Assembly (NCBI RefSeq): GCF_004770105.1
Contig: NZ_RQEY01000010.1
Span: 396,373-460,372, forward strand
Direction of reading: 5' to 3'
DNA length: 64,000 nucleotides
From: Leptospira andrefontaineae
GTDB lineage: Bacteria; Spirochaetota; Leptospiria; Leptospirales; Leptospiraceae
In this document: piece by piece, positions 56,586 through 64,000 of the stretch
Numbering within the stretch: position 1 is the stretch's first letter
Layout of the letters: the number at the start of each line of letters is the position of its first letter
Made by a program: the position numbers and the translations under genes
The notes under the pieces: generated by a model
What the model was told of the DNA's origin: nothing
Database searches by the model: none
The model's input: the letters and a program-made list of their open reading frames with translations, nothing else

Positions 56586-56650
56586 ATAACATCTTTAGGA
56601 TTATTATTTTTAATATTTTTTAAATTTTTTCAAAAATTTCGTTGCAAAAT

Positions 56651-56660
56651 TGATATATTA
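56651..56660 (+). promoter_or_regulatory. Third half-site/extended -10 before the XRE gene
   Basis: TGATATATTA repeats the arm of the 56553-56585 palindrome, 18 bp before the XRE start codon. It reads as an extended -10 (TGATATATT) and as an operator half-site. The XRE start has no clear ribosome binding site, so a short-leader transcript is likely. Confidence 0.5.
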
Positions 56661-56678
56661 TGTCTCATTAGCCCATAA

Positions 56679-57044
56679 ATGGAGAAAAGCTGGGGTGATA
56701 AGCTGGATCAATGGATCGGGAAGGCAATTCGAGAGAATCGAAAAAAGGCAAAAATTACCGTAGAGGCCTTATCCGAAGCGACAAATTTATCGAAATCATC
56801 TATCGTACAAATCGAAAGAGGGGATCAGTCTACTCCCATTCATAATATTTACAGAATTGCCGAGGTACTAAGTATTGATATCTTGGAGATTTTGCCAACA
56901 ATGCAAGATTACCGAAAACTTAAATCTGCACCGGTAGATAATCTTTCGCTAGACCGAGTCAGTTCAGAAGAATTATCAAACGTGATGCATTTCTTATCTA
57001 CTTACAAAAAGGACCCTAAAAGTGCGCGGAAGAAAAAATCCTGA
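56679..57044 (+). CDS. XRE-family transcriptional repressor
   Basis: The 121-residue protein has a Cro/C1-type helix-turn-helix (about 15-68; AIRENRKKAKITVEALSEATNLSKSSIVQIERGDQSTPIHNIYRIAEVL) and a C-terminal helical tail that could dimerise or be cleaved. Its gene overlaps by 23 bp with an ImmA/IrrE metalloprotease gene, the arrangement of ImmR-ImmA and DdrO-IrrE, in which the protease cuts the repressor after DNA damage or other signals. It is divergent from the HNH operon, and its likely operator lies between them. Confidence 0.87.
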   Translation: MEKSWGDKLDQWIGKAIRENRKKAKITVEALSEATNLSKSSIVQIERGDQSTPIHNIYRIAEVLSIDILEILPTMQDYRKLKSAPVDNLSLDRVSSEELSNVMHFLSTYKKDPKSARKKKS

Positions 57045-57570
57045 AGCTATTGCAGAAAACCTGCTAAGAGAATTTCCTTCACTCCAAAAACTGCCGATTG
57101 CAGTAGAGAAGATCATAGAAAAGAAGGGAATTGATCTGCACATAACTGAATTGCCCAGTGATATTTCTGGTATTCTAAATGTGGAGAATAAACAATATTC
57201 CATTTTTGTACAAGAGTCTCACCATGAACATCGACAACGCTTTACGATGGCACATGAATTGGGACATTTTTTAATCCACCATCCCGAAACCACTCATATC
57301 GATAGAAAGTCTTACTTTAGGAGTCCACTTTCCTCTACAGCTTTAGATCGTGAAGAAATTGAAGCAAATCGTTTTGCAGCCGCGATCCTTATGCCCAAAG
57401 AAATGGTTGAGCAAGAAGTCAAAAAATTTATCGAAACTTATGGGGATGATATCATTGATACAGAAGAAGATAACAATCCTTTGATCACATCCCTTGCGAC
57501 AAAGTTCAAAGTAAGTCCTGCCGCAATGATGTTACGATTACAGAATTTAGAGATTTTGGATGGGTTTTAA
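57022..57570 (+). CDS. ImmA/IrrE-family metallo-endopeptidase
   Basis: The 182-residue protein has the zinc protease motif MAHELGHFLIHHP (HELGH 78-82) and the third ligand in EEIEANRFAAAILMP (Glu about 112-114). The fold is that of ImmA/IrrE proteases that cut XRE repressors to turn on mobile-element or damage-response genes. Translation begins at GTG 57022, 23 bp inside the XRE gene, with AAGGA upstream. Its 3' end overlaps hsdS tail-to-tail by 65 bp. The probable target is the upstream XRE protein. Confidence 0.86.
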   Translation: MRGRKNPEAIAENLLREFPSLQKLPIAVEKIIEKKGIDLHITELPSDISGILNVENKQYSIFVQESHHEHRQRFTMAHELGHFLIHHPETTHIDRKSYFRSPLSSTALDREEIEANRFAAAILMPKEMVEQEVKKFIETYGDDIIDTEEDNNPLITSLATKFKVSPAAMMLRLQNLEILDGF

Positions 57571-59209
57571 ATTTTACTCGGACAATTCCCTCCAAAATCT
57601 CTCCCCCCTTCTCCTCCGCCTTCTCCAGTCCCTTTTCCAACTCATCGCATAACGCCAAAAGCTGGTCCACTTTTTCCACAATCCGTTTTTGTTCCGCCAA
57701 GGGGGGAAGGGAAATAGGAAATTTAGAAAGCTTCGCCATACTTAATCCTTCACGCGAAACTCCAACCTGTTCTTTAAAAACTAAATTTTGGAAGAAGTCT
57801 GATATGATTAATTTATGTAAATATACGACTATGCTAGGAGTAAATGTTCTTAATATAGCTACGTGCTGTGAAACATTTGCCTCCTCGAAATTCAAAGGAA
57901 AAATTGTCGAACGCCCAATTGATGCACCCGTAATATTTAGAAGAATATCATTTCCTATTACTTTTGTTCCTTTCATTTTTTCATGGATTACTTTTGCTAT
58001 CCGAGCTACGTCATCCAAATATAAACCATCATTCCAAACATTTTGAGATCTTAAAAACATGATTCCATCAGAGGTGTACACAGATTTTCCACCTAAAGGA
58101 GTACTTCCAGCCCCGTATTTCTGAAGCACCTCCCCCAATCTCACCCACTCCCATCCCTTCGGAATGGCGAAAGGCTTCTCCTCTTCCTTCACCGGAGGCA
58201 GTGCCTCACTCTTTTTAATCTTCCCTTCCGCCACCAAACGCGCCTGCTCTGCTTGGATCTCTTTCAATAACTCACTCGCAGGCTGGTCGTTTGGATCCTG
58301 CGGAACTAACTTCCCCATCACCGCGAGTTGCAAAACTGCCTTCCGCAGTTCTTTGACATTTTCTTTTACGCGATAGAGCTCCTGAAAATGGTTGTTGAGA
58401 AATTGGAAATGCCTTTGGAAGTCCGCATGCGAATCCGCTTCGAGAATCTGCGTAAGGACTGATTGGTGGAGGTCTTTTCGTTTGGCATCTTTGGATAGTT
58501 TGAGCCGTTCCAGTTCATCGCATAACGCAAATAGTTCGTCGATCTTTTCCACGATTCGTTTTTGTTCGGCGAGGGGAGGAAGGGGGAGAATCTTAGAATT
58601 GAGAACTTTGAAATGTCTTGCATAACCACGATCATTCAAATCTAAACTTTTCAAACTATGGTAAAAAAACCTTGGTTCAAAGAATCTTTTTGGGCAAAGA
58701 GTTTTTACACCATCTGCTCCGATAATAAAATCAAAATCTATATACTTTAAATTCTTAGTATGATCGCCAAAGATAATTATAGGCCTTTCGATTTTAATTA
58801 ATTTTGATTCATCATCGGAATATCCACCTATTAAAGATTTTCCTTGATCTACGATAGGATATTTTCCTTGATCCAGATAGTCTGAATTTGCAATCTGATT
58901 GGACTTTGTTCCAACTGAATAAAAAGAATCAGGAACATTAACCCACTCCCATCCTTTCGGAATGACAAACGGCTTCTCTTCTTCCTTTACGGGTGGCAAT
59001 GCCTCACTCTTTTTGATCTTCCCTTCTTCCACCAAACGCGCCTTCTCCGCTTGGATCTCTTGTAAGAGTTCGCTCGTTGGCGGGTCGTTTGGATCTTGTT
59101 CGACTAGTTTTCCCTGCATCGCAAGGGTGAGGATGAGTTCGCGGAGTTTTTTAATTCCATTCGGGTGTTCGAGGGCTGTGTCAAAATGGGTTTGGAGGAG
59201 TGGGTTCAT
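57506..59209 (-). CDS. hsdS: Type I restriction specificity subunit HsdS
   Basis: The 567-residue protein has two target recognition domains (about 88-205 and 354-505), each followed by the conserved LPPLAEQKRIVEKIDELFALC helix. Two near-identical 50-residue segments (about 37-90 and 303-356; each with EIQAEKARLV-like and IKKSEALPPVKEEEKPF) precede the TRDs. It chooses the DNA sequence for modification and cutting. ATG 59209 overlaps the stop of the preceding remnant gene (ATGA), with GAGG upstream. The 3' end overlaps immA by 65 bp. Confidence 0.9.
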   Translation of the reverse strand: MNPLLQTHFDTALEHPNGIKKLRELILTLAMQGKLVEQDPNDPPTSELLQEIQAEKARLVEEGKIKKSEALPPVKEEEKPFVIPKGWEWVNVPDSFYSVGTKSNQIANSDYLDQGKYPIVDQGKSLIGGYSDDESKLIKIERPIIIFGDHTKNLKYIDFDFIIGADGVKTLCPKRFFEPRFFYHSLKSLDLNDRGYARHFKVLNSKILPLPPLAEQKRIVEKIDELFALCDELERLKLSKDAKRKDLHQSVLTQILEADSHADFQRHFQFLNNHFQELYRVKENVKELRKAVLQLAVMGKLVPQDPNDQPASELLKEIQAEQARLVAEGKIKKSEALPPVKEEEKPFAIPKGWEWVRLGEVLQKYGAGSTPLGGKSVYTSDGIMFLRSQNVWNDGLYLDDVARIAKVIHEKMKGTKVIGNDILLNITGASIGRSTIFPLNFEEANVSQHVAILRTFTPSIVVYLHKLIISDFFQNLVFKEQVGVSREGLSMAKLSKFPISLPPLAEQKRIVEKVDQLLALCDELEKGLEKAEEKGGEILEGIVRVKFKTHPKSLNSVIVTSLRQDLL

Positions 59210-59655
59210 GGGGAAACCTCCCAGTGTCCGCCCTTGTCGGGTCCGATACGTTTGATTTTGCCTTCGGATTGCAAATTCTTTAGAGTCTTCTCTACCGCTC
59301 TCGTAGCAAGCCCAGTTTCAATCGCTAAATCGGATATCGTAGCTTCTTGATTTTTACTGAGGAACTTCGCAATTTTCTCCGAACTTTTCTCTGACATCGG
59401 GAGGGTAATTCGCAGAAAATCGGCACTAAAATGGAAATGATCTCTGGGATAGGTTTGGAGAATTCTCGGGAGTCCAGAGCCGAGGAATTCTACGATACCA
59501 AAATCTTTAAAACCTCGCATCAAGACTTTGTTACGAGGTTTGGAGTAACCCTGGAAAAATTCCTCTTGTTCCTTTCCTGACGAAACGATTTCCCATAAAG
59601 GTGTATCAATACTTTCCTTTCCTGTGATTTGCGTTTGGATCCGACTTGATACCAT
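59206..59655 (-). pseudogene. C-terminal remnant of an ATP-binding/AlbA_2 (Schlafen-like) protein
   Basis: The roughly 149-residue frame begins just before WEIVSSGKEQEEF, then GYSKPRNKVLMRGFKDFGIVEFLGSGLPRIL, the C-terminal pattern of AlbA_2/RecG-like ATP-binding regulators, followed by a winged helix (ATISDLAIETGLATRAVEKTLKNLQSEGKIKRIG). The N-terminal AlbA_2 domain is missing; only 5-8 bp separate it from hsdM. It still joins hsdS by an ATGA overlap. It is probably a truncated gene kept in frame; a small functional protein is possible. Confidence 0.6.
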
Positions 59656-59662
59656 CAAAAAC

Positions 59663-61111
59663 TTATCGGTTCCCCAATGCTTTCATCAGTTCCTGTTTCA
59701 GCCGATCACGCACCTGATCCAATTCATCGGAAATAGTTTTATATTCCTGTGCCAATTCCTCGGGGTCACGGTGCACCACATCTACCACATGCGGATTTTT
59801 AAAATCGAGATTATAATTGCGAGCGGCTATGTCCTTGGCACTCACCTTCCAGGCAAATTCCGTTTCCTTTCGTTTGTTCCACCATTTTTTTTCCAGGTCA
59901 AATTCGCCGATAGTGAGTGGTTTGGAACGCGAATAGGATTTATATCCAGGAGGATAGGGGTGTTCAAAAAACCAGACTTGTTTAGTAGGTCCTCCCTTCT
60001 CCAAAAAGAGAATGTTAGTATTGATTCCCGTATACGGACTAAACACACCCTTCGGAAGGCGCACGATCGTATGTAAGTTGAACTCTTCTAGTAACTCTCG
60101 CTTGAGATTGGTTTTGGTTCCCTCTCCAAACAAAAATCCATCCGGAAGTACAACTGCCGCACGCCCCGTATCATGTTTGAGTCGGTGCATGATAAGGGCC
60201 ATAAACAAATCGGCAGTTTCCCTGGTCTGGTATTTTTTGGGAAAATTGTTTTCGATCCCATCTTCTTCCATTCCGCCAAACGGAGGATTGGTGATGATGA
60301 TATCCACTCTCTCCTTAGGAGAATAATCTATTAAGGAACGACTGAGCGTATTGTCATGACGGATATTTGTCGGAACGTCAATCCCGTGGAGCATCATATT
60401 GGTCAGTGCCAACATATGAGGCAGAGGCTTTTTTTCCACACCGTGAATCGTAGTTTGCAAAACCTGTTTGTCTTTGGGTGATTTGACCTGAGTCTTTAAA
60501 TGTTCAATGGCTGTTGTAAGAAAACCGCCTGTCCCGCAAGCCGGATCCAGAATAGACTCACCAAGTTTGGGATCGATGATATCCACCATAAACTGAGTCA
60601 CGGCTCTCGGTGTATAGTATTCACCAGCATTCCCTGCTGATTGCAAATCCGCTAAAATCTTTTCATATATATCATTGAACAAATGTCTGTCAGTCGAATT
60701 ATTAAAATCTAAATCTTCTTCAATGGTGTTGATCACTTGTCTAAGTAAGGTTCCAGATTTCATATAGTTGTAGGCATCCTCAAAGACACTTCCAACCACC
60801 CTTCCTTGTGCACTCACACCAGCCTGTGTTGCCAGTTTCTTTAAGGCAGGGAAAAGATTATTGTTCACAAAATCAATCAGCTCTTCCCCGGTCATCCCTT
60901 CCGAATTGGATGCCCAACTACTCCACTGAAAGCGCGAGGCGAGTGGAGATTTATAATCTTTAAGGGTTAGTTTCCATTCTTTTTCTTTATCATCAAAAAT
61001 CTTTAAAAAGAGCAACCATACCATTTGGCTGATTCGTTGGGCATCTCCGTCGACGCCCACATCCTTTCTCATGATATCCTGTATCGATTTTACAAGGGTT
61101 CCGATTGCCAT
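59663..61111 (-). CDS. hsdM: Type I restriction modification methylase HsdM
   Basis: The 482-residue protein has an N-terminal helical domain (about 1-150), the SAM-binding motif DPACGTGGFLTTAIEHL (about 196) and the catalytic NPPF of N6-adenine methylases (IIITNPPFGGM, about 275). It methylates adenine in the HsdS-defined target and forms M2S. It sits 15 bp after hsdR. All motifs are intact, so the methylase is probably active. Confidence 0.92.
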   Translation of the reverse strand: MAIGTLVKSIQDIMRKDVGVDGDAQRISQMVWLLFLKIFDDKEKEWKLTLKDYKSPLASRFQWSSWASNSEGMTGEELIDFVNNNLFPALKKLATQAGVSAQGRVVGSVFEDAYNYMKSGTLLRQVINTIEEDLDFNNSTDRHLFNDIYEKILADLQSAGNAGEYYTPRAVTQFMVDIIDPKLGESILDPACGTGGFLTTAIEHLKTQVKSPKDKQVLQTTIHGVEKKPLPHMLALTNMMLHGIDVPTNIRHDNTLSRSLIDYSPKERVDIIITNPPFGGMEEDGIENNFPKKYQTRETADLFMALIMHRLKHDTGRAAVVLPDGFLFGEGTKTNLKRELLEEFNLHTIVRLPKGVFSPYTGINTNILFLEKGGPTKQVWFFEHPYPPGYKSYSRSKPLTIGEFDLEKKWWNKRKETEFAWKVSAKDIAARNYNLDFKNPHVVDVVHRDPEELAQEYKTISDELDQVRDRLKQELMKALGNR

Positions 61112-61126
61112 TATATTAAATCCAGT

Positions 61127-63499
61127 TTATGCGTTATAGAGAGCCGATTCAATTTTATGAATCGCTTCTTGGTATCCATCCATTCCTCCGAAATGTTTTA
61201 AAATTTCAATTGGAGTTCCAAAATTAGGAAACGGACTTATGGTAAGTATCTGAGTTTCCTCAATAGGGACCACGCCCTGGTCCGCATACTTATCTATAAG
61301 CGCCTCTATAACTTTCTTTGCTTGTTCGCCATATTTTACGAAGTAATTCTCCTGTCTCGCTCTCTCTGCCCTCTGCTTTCTAGTCAGTGGAGGTTGGTCC
61401 CAAGCGACATGACAGACGATATCAAAAGGATCTAAGTCTCTACCAATTTCTTCTGCAAGAGCTTCAAAAAAAACGCCTTGATTTGCCAATTCTTCAATCA
61501 CTGCCTGCTTTTTATCCGCGTGATTCCATCTCTGCAAAAAAGCATCCAAAGAAGCGAATTCCTTTTGCAAAGCCTTTCTGGTATAATCTTTCAGAGACTC
61601 GGTAATGAGTTTCCCACTTGCATCAAAGTATTGGATCCTCTCGGAACTTACTTTTACTTCCACATTCTGAACAACATATCTTTTAGGTCTAAGCGGTGGA
61701 TCTGAGATCGTTCCGTCGGAGTCCAAATCATCATCGTCGAAACCATTTCCATCAGGAACTGATGTACCGTCTGAACCCTCCGGATCAGTTTGTTCATCTG
61801 GAGGAACTGGAGACTCTTCTCCTTTCGGTTGGTAGATCATGACCGGGTCCCCATCAAAATCTGGATCTGCAAAAAGTTCTGTGGCCTTTTTAAAATCAAT
61901 TATGGTAAAGTAATATTTATTGTAATCCTCGTTAATGCGGGTCCCGCGACCGATGATTTGTTTGAATTCCGTCATAGACTGAATTCTTTGATCCAGAACG
62001 ATTAGTTTGCAGGTTTGAGCATCCACGCCAGTGCTCATTAATTTTGAGGTAGTAGCAATGACCGGATATTTGGATTCAGGGAAGATAAAATTATCCAATT
62101 CAACTTTCCCCTCTTCATTATCTCCCGTGATCCTCATTATATATTTGGAATTATCTTTCACCAAATCGGAATTTTCATTTACCAGTGCTTGCCTCATTCT
62201 TTCCGCATGATCGATATTATCACAGAATACGATCGTCTTATCAAAACGATTTGTCTGTTTAAGATACTCGCTGATTTTTTTCGCAACAAGTTGTGTTCTT
62301 TTTTCGAGAACTAAGGTTTTATCAAAGTCTTTTTGATTATAGATTCTATCTTCTACCAGATTCCCGAATTTGTCCTTAGTATCTTTCTCCGGTCTCCATC
62401 CGGTAAGATCCTTATCTAAATCAATTCGTACAACTTTATAAGGTGCTAAAAATCCATCCTCAATTCCTTGTCGGAGCGAATACGTATAAATGGGATCTCC
62501 AAAGTATTGGATATTCGAAACATCCTTGGTTTCCTTCGGAGTTGCGGTTAATCCGATTTGCGTGGCCGATGAAAAATATTCAAGAATAGTCCTCCAATTA
62601 GAATCCTCTGCGGCGCTCCCCCTATGGCATTCATCGATGATAATCAAATCAAAAAAATTAGGACTAAATTGTTTATATATATCTTTTTCCTCTTCTGCTC
62701 CAGTAACTGCCTGATATAAGGAGAGATAGATTTCATAAGATTTATTTGCTTGCCTCTTCTGAATCTTGGTCATCGTAGAACCGAACGGTTTAAAGTCATT
62801 GGTCATTGTTTGGTCTACGAGAATATTTCGATCAGCTAAGAATAGAATCCTCTTTTTCGTTTTAGATTTCCACAAACGCCAAATGATTTGGAACGCTGTA
62901 TATGTTTTACCTGTCCCGGTAGCCATTACTAATAAAATACGGTTCTTCCCTTCTGCAATTGCCTCTATCGTTTTATTGATCGCTAGCAATTGATAGTATC
63001 GAGGAGTCTTATTACTTCCATCGCTATAATAATCCTGAGTAATGAGCTCCTCTTGCTCTTTGGACAATCCTTTATGTTCCATCCATTTATTCCAAAGTTC
63101 AGATGGAGAAGGAAATTTATCTAATGGCAGTTCTTGCTCCATAACTCCATTGTTTGAGATTCGATTATGGAATAGAAAACCATCACCATTAGAGCTAAAC
63201 ACAAAAGGAACCTGAAGAAGTTCTGCATACCCAAGGGCTTGTTGCATTCCAGCGCCAACCGAATAAGAGCTATCCTTTGCCTCAATGACTGCAATGGGAA
63301 TATTAGGTTTGTAAAAGAGTATATAATCAGCTCTTTTATTCTTTGCGCGAGTATGAAGCTTACCTCGGACAATAATTCTTCCGTTTGTTATTGAATATTC
63401 CTCTCGAATCTGCGTGGTTTGGTCCCATCCAGCTGCCTCAATTGCAGGAGTAATAAACTTCGTGCAAATATCTCTTTCTGAATATTCCTTTTTGCTCAT
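61127..63499 (-). CDS. hsdR: Type I restriction endonuclease HsdR
   Basis: The 790-residue protein has an N-terminal PD-(D/E)xK nuclease (about 50-80; [12 protein letters not shown]), helicase motif [15 protein letters not shown] (about 190), motif II DECHRG, motif III TATPKE and motif [15 protein letters not shown], then an EcoEI-like C-terminal domain. It translocates and cuts unmodified DNA together with HsdM and HsdS. It is the first gene of the operon, with hsdM 15 bp downstream. All catalytic motifs appear intact. Confidence 0.92.
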   Translation of the reverse strand: MSKKEYSERDICTKFITPAIEAAGWDQTTQIREEYSITNGRIIVRGKLHTRAKNKRADYILFYKPNIPIAVIEAKDSSYSVGAGMQQALGYAELLQVPFVFSSNGDGFLFHNRISNNGVMEQELPLDKFPSPSELWNKWMEHKGLSKEQEELITQDYYSDGSNKTPRYYQLLAINKTIEAIAEGKNRILLVMATGTGKTYTAFQIIWRLWKSKTKKRILFLADRNILVDQTMTNDFKPFGSTMTKIQKRQANKSYEIYLSLYQAVTGAEEEKDIYKQFSPNFFDLIIIDECHRGSAAEDSNWRTILEYFSSATQIGLTATPKETKDVSNIQYFGDPIYTYSLRQGIEDGFLAPYKVVRIDLDKDLTGWRPEKDTKDKFGNLVEDRIYNQKDFDKTLVLEKRTQLVAKKISEYLKQTNRFDKTIVFCDNIDHAERMRQALVNENSDLVKDNSKYIMRITGDNEEGKVELDNFIFPESKYPVIATTSKLMSTGVDAQTCKLIVLDQRIQSMTEFKQIIGRGTRINEDYNKYYFTIIDFKKATELFADPDFDGDPVMIYQPKGEESPVPPDEQTDPEGSDGTSVPDGNGFDDDDLDSDGTISDPPLRPKRYVVQNVEVKVSSERIQYFDASGKLITESLKDYTRKALQKEFASLDAFLQRWNHADKKQAVIEELANQGVFFEALAEEIGRDLDPFDIVCHVAWDQPPLTRKQRAERARQENYFVKYGEQAKKVIEALIDKYADQGVVPIEETQILTISPFPNFGTPIEILKHFGGMDGYQEAIHKIESALYNA

Positions 63500-63523
63500 T
63501 GTGGATATTAAGAATCTTTAATT

Positions 63524-63597
63524 AACTATGACACATACCAACCAGGGGATTAAGGCGATATGCTGGCGAAATAAATTAGAAACCTAACGTCATAGTT
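63524..63597. repeat. Widely spaced 9-bp inverted repeat upstream of hsdR
   Basis: AACTATGAC (63524-63532) and GTCATAGTT (63589-63597) are perfect complements separated by 56 bp, just upstream of hsdR. It could be two sites for one regulator or chance. Confidence 0.3.
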
Positions 63598-63754
63598 TTG
63601 ACAAGAATTTAAATTCAGAAAATCTCCTGAATTTGATGATTATAATGCTTTTAATCAAAAGTATACCGGTCGGATAGGAAAAAGAATCGAATCATTGATT
63701 AATATCAGGTATTTGATCTTTTGATATTCAAATTTCCCCCCTCCCCACCAAACA

Positions 63755-63784
63755 AAAAAGCCAGAGTTGTTACTCTGGCTTTTT
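63755..63784 (-). terminator. Rho-independent terminator (bidirectional)
   Basis: AAAAAGCCAGAGT pairs with ACTCTGGCTTTTT over a TGTT loop, giving A/T tracts on both sides. It can end the 23S rRNA transcript from the right before hsdR. Confidence 0.85.
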
Positions 63785-63855
63785 AAATAAACTTCAACAT
63801 TGATATAACTGCGAATATCTCACACTGTTGCTGATCATCATATGGATGTTCATGT

Positions 63856-63946
63856 CGCATAAGCATCTTGTATGGATGCCTATGCGGGGCATCTTTCGAT
63901 GCCCATTGGCGTTGTTACCGATGAGTAAGAAGTAAGTCTTACTCAT
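63856..63946 (-). ncRNA. Structured 23S rRNA 3' trailer (three hairpins)
   Basis: On the minus strand, right to left: a perfect 10-bp stem ATGAGTAAGA/TCTTACTCAT (63921-63946), a 7-bp stem GGGCATC/GATGCCC closed by a GAAA tetraloop (63887-63904), and an 11-bp stem with one mismatch, CGCATA-GCATC type (63856-63886). They lie between the 23S end and the terminator. They may guide processing or form a small RNA. Confidence 0.55.
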
Positions 63947-63967
63947 TTATTACTTTAATTTCGTAAT

Positions 63968-64000
63968 ATGGTCAAGCCTCACGAGCTATTAGTATCACTC
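63968..64000 (-). rRNA. rrl: 23S rRNA, 3' end (partial)
   Basis: On the minus strand the edge sequence reads GATACTAATAGCTCGTGAGG then CTTGACC, matching the conserved bacterial 23S 3' terminus (E. coli ends CGTGAGGCTTAACC). The gene continues past the window. The exact 3' nucleotide is approximate. Confidence 0.9.

Larger units (their letters stand above)
63500..63967. other. 468-bp intergenic region between hsdR and 23S rRNA
   Basis: This holds the hsdR promoter area, a wide inverted repeat (63524-63532 with 63589-63597), a terminator (63755-63784) and three consecutive hairpins in the 23S trailer (63856-63946). No protein-coding frame is seen, and there is no 5S rRNA consensus. Confidence 0.6.

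Noticed and set aside
63785..63967. 5S rRNA gene after 23S
   Set aside because: No 5S core consensus on the minus strand; only hairpins and AT-rich sequence.

Overview
The window reads as chromosomal DNA of a spirochaete of the genus Leptospira; the species cannot be fixed from sequence alone. Reasons: moderately AT-rich DNA, many lipoproteins with loose spirochaetal lipoboxes, lipidated 7TM-DISM sensors, and tRNA-Ile/tRNA-Ala and 23S rRNA genes that lie far apart instead of in one rrn operon.

Region 1-8.5 kb: a MAPEG membrane protein and a YfcG-like GST, then a minus-strand signalling block: a lipidated 7TM SpoIIE phosphatase, a small membrane protein and two tandem histidine kinases with related cores. 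Region 8.5-13.2 kb: a tight minus-strand operon (membrane-anchored lactonase/arylesterase-like protein, acyl-CoA dehydrogenase, APH-type kinase, DUF6285 protein, histidine phosphatase) that looks like a 4-hydroxyacyl-CoA (LvaABC-like) catabolic unit. Region 13.2-24 kb: a Crp-like regulator, an acyltransferase, a zeta-toxin-like pair, lipoproteins, a convergent LuxR-type regulator/7TM histidine kinase pair, two tRNAs, a PQQ-type sugar dehydrogenase, a PaiB protein and a multispan protein.

Region 24-34 kb: a flavoprotein/NapH-like ferredoxin fusion, a TfoX protein with a histone-H1-like tail, a heavy-metal RND pump with its TolC partner but no adaptor, and a MerR regulator divergent from a Cys-rich membrane protein with a textbook MerR-type 20-bp-spacer promoter. 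Region 34-43 kb: DUF3095, proline to glutamate catabolism (ProDH and P5C dehydrogenase), two alpha/beta hydrolases, and a divergent alkylation-repair pair. Region 43-52 kb: an ABC-F ATPase, GFA, TetR/NmrA, PF10118, sterol desaturase and MATE genes, interspersed with GC-rich non-coding repeats and short palindromes.

Region 52.4-63.5 kb is a defence-type island next to 23S rRNA: a complete type I restriction-modification set (hsdR, hsdM, hsdS, with a gene remnant between hsdM and hsdS), an XRE regulator with an ImmA/IrrE protease, and, divergent from these, a compact operon of HNH nuclease, LRAT-like protein and a 1124-residue protein of unknown function. The shared promoter carries a perfect inverted repeat overlapping extended -10 elements. 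This XRE/ImmA-controlled operon is the best candidate for an undescribed system. The window ends inside the 3' end of a 23S rRNA gene (minus strand) with a highly structured trailer and a terminator.
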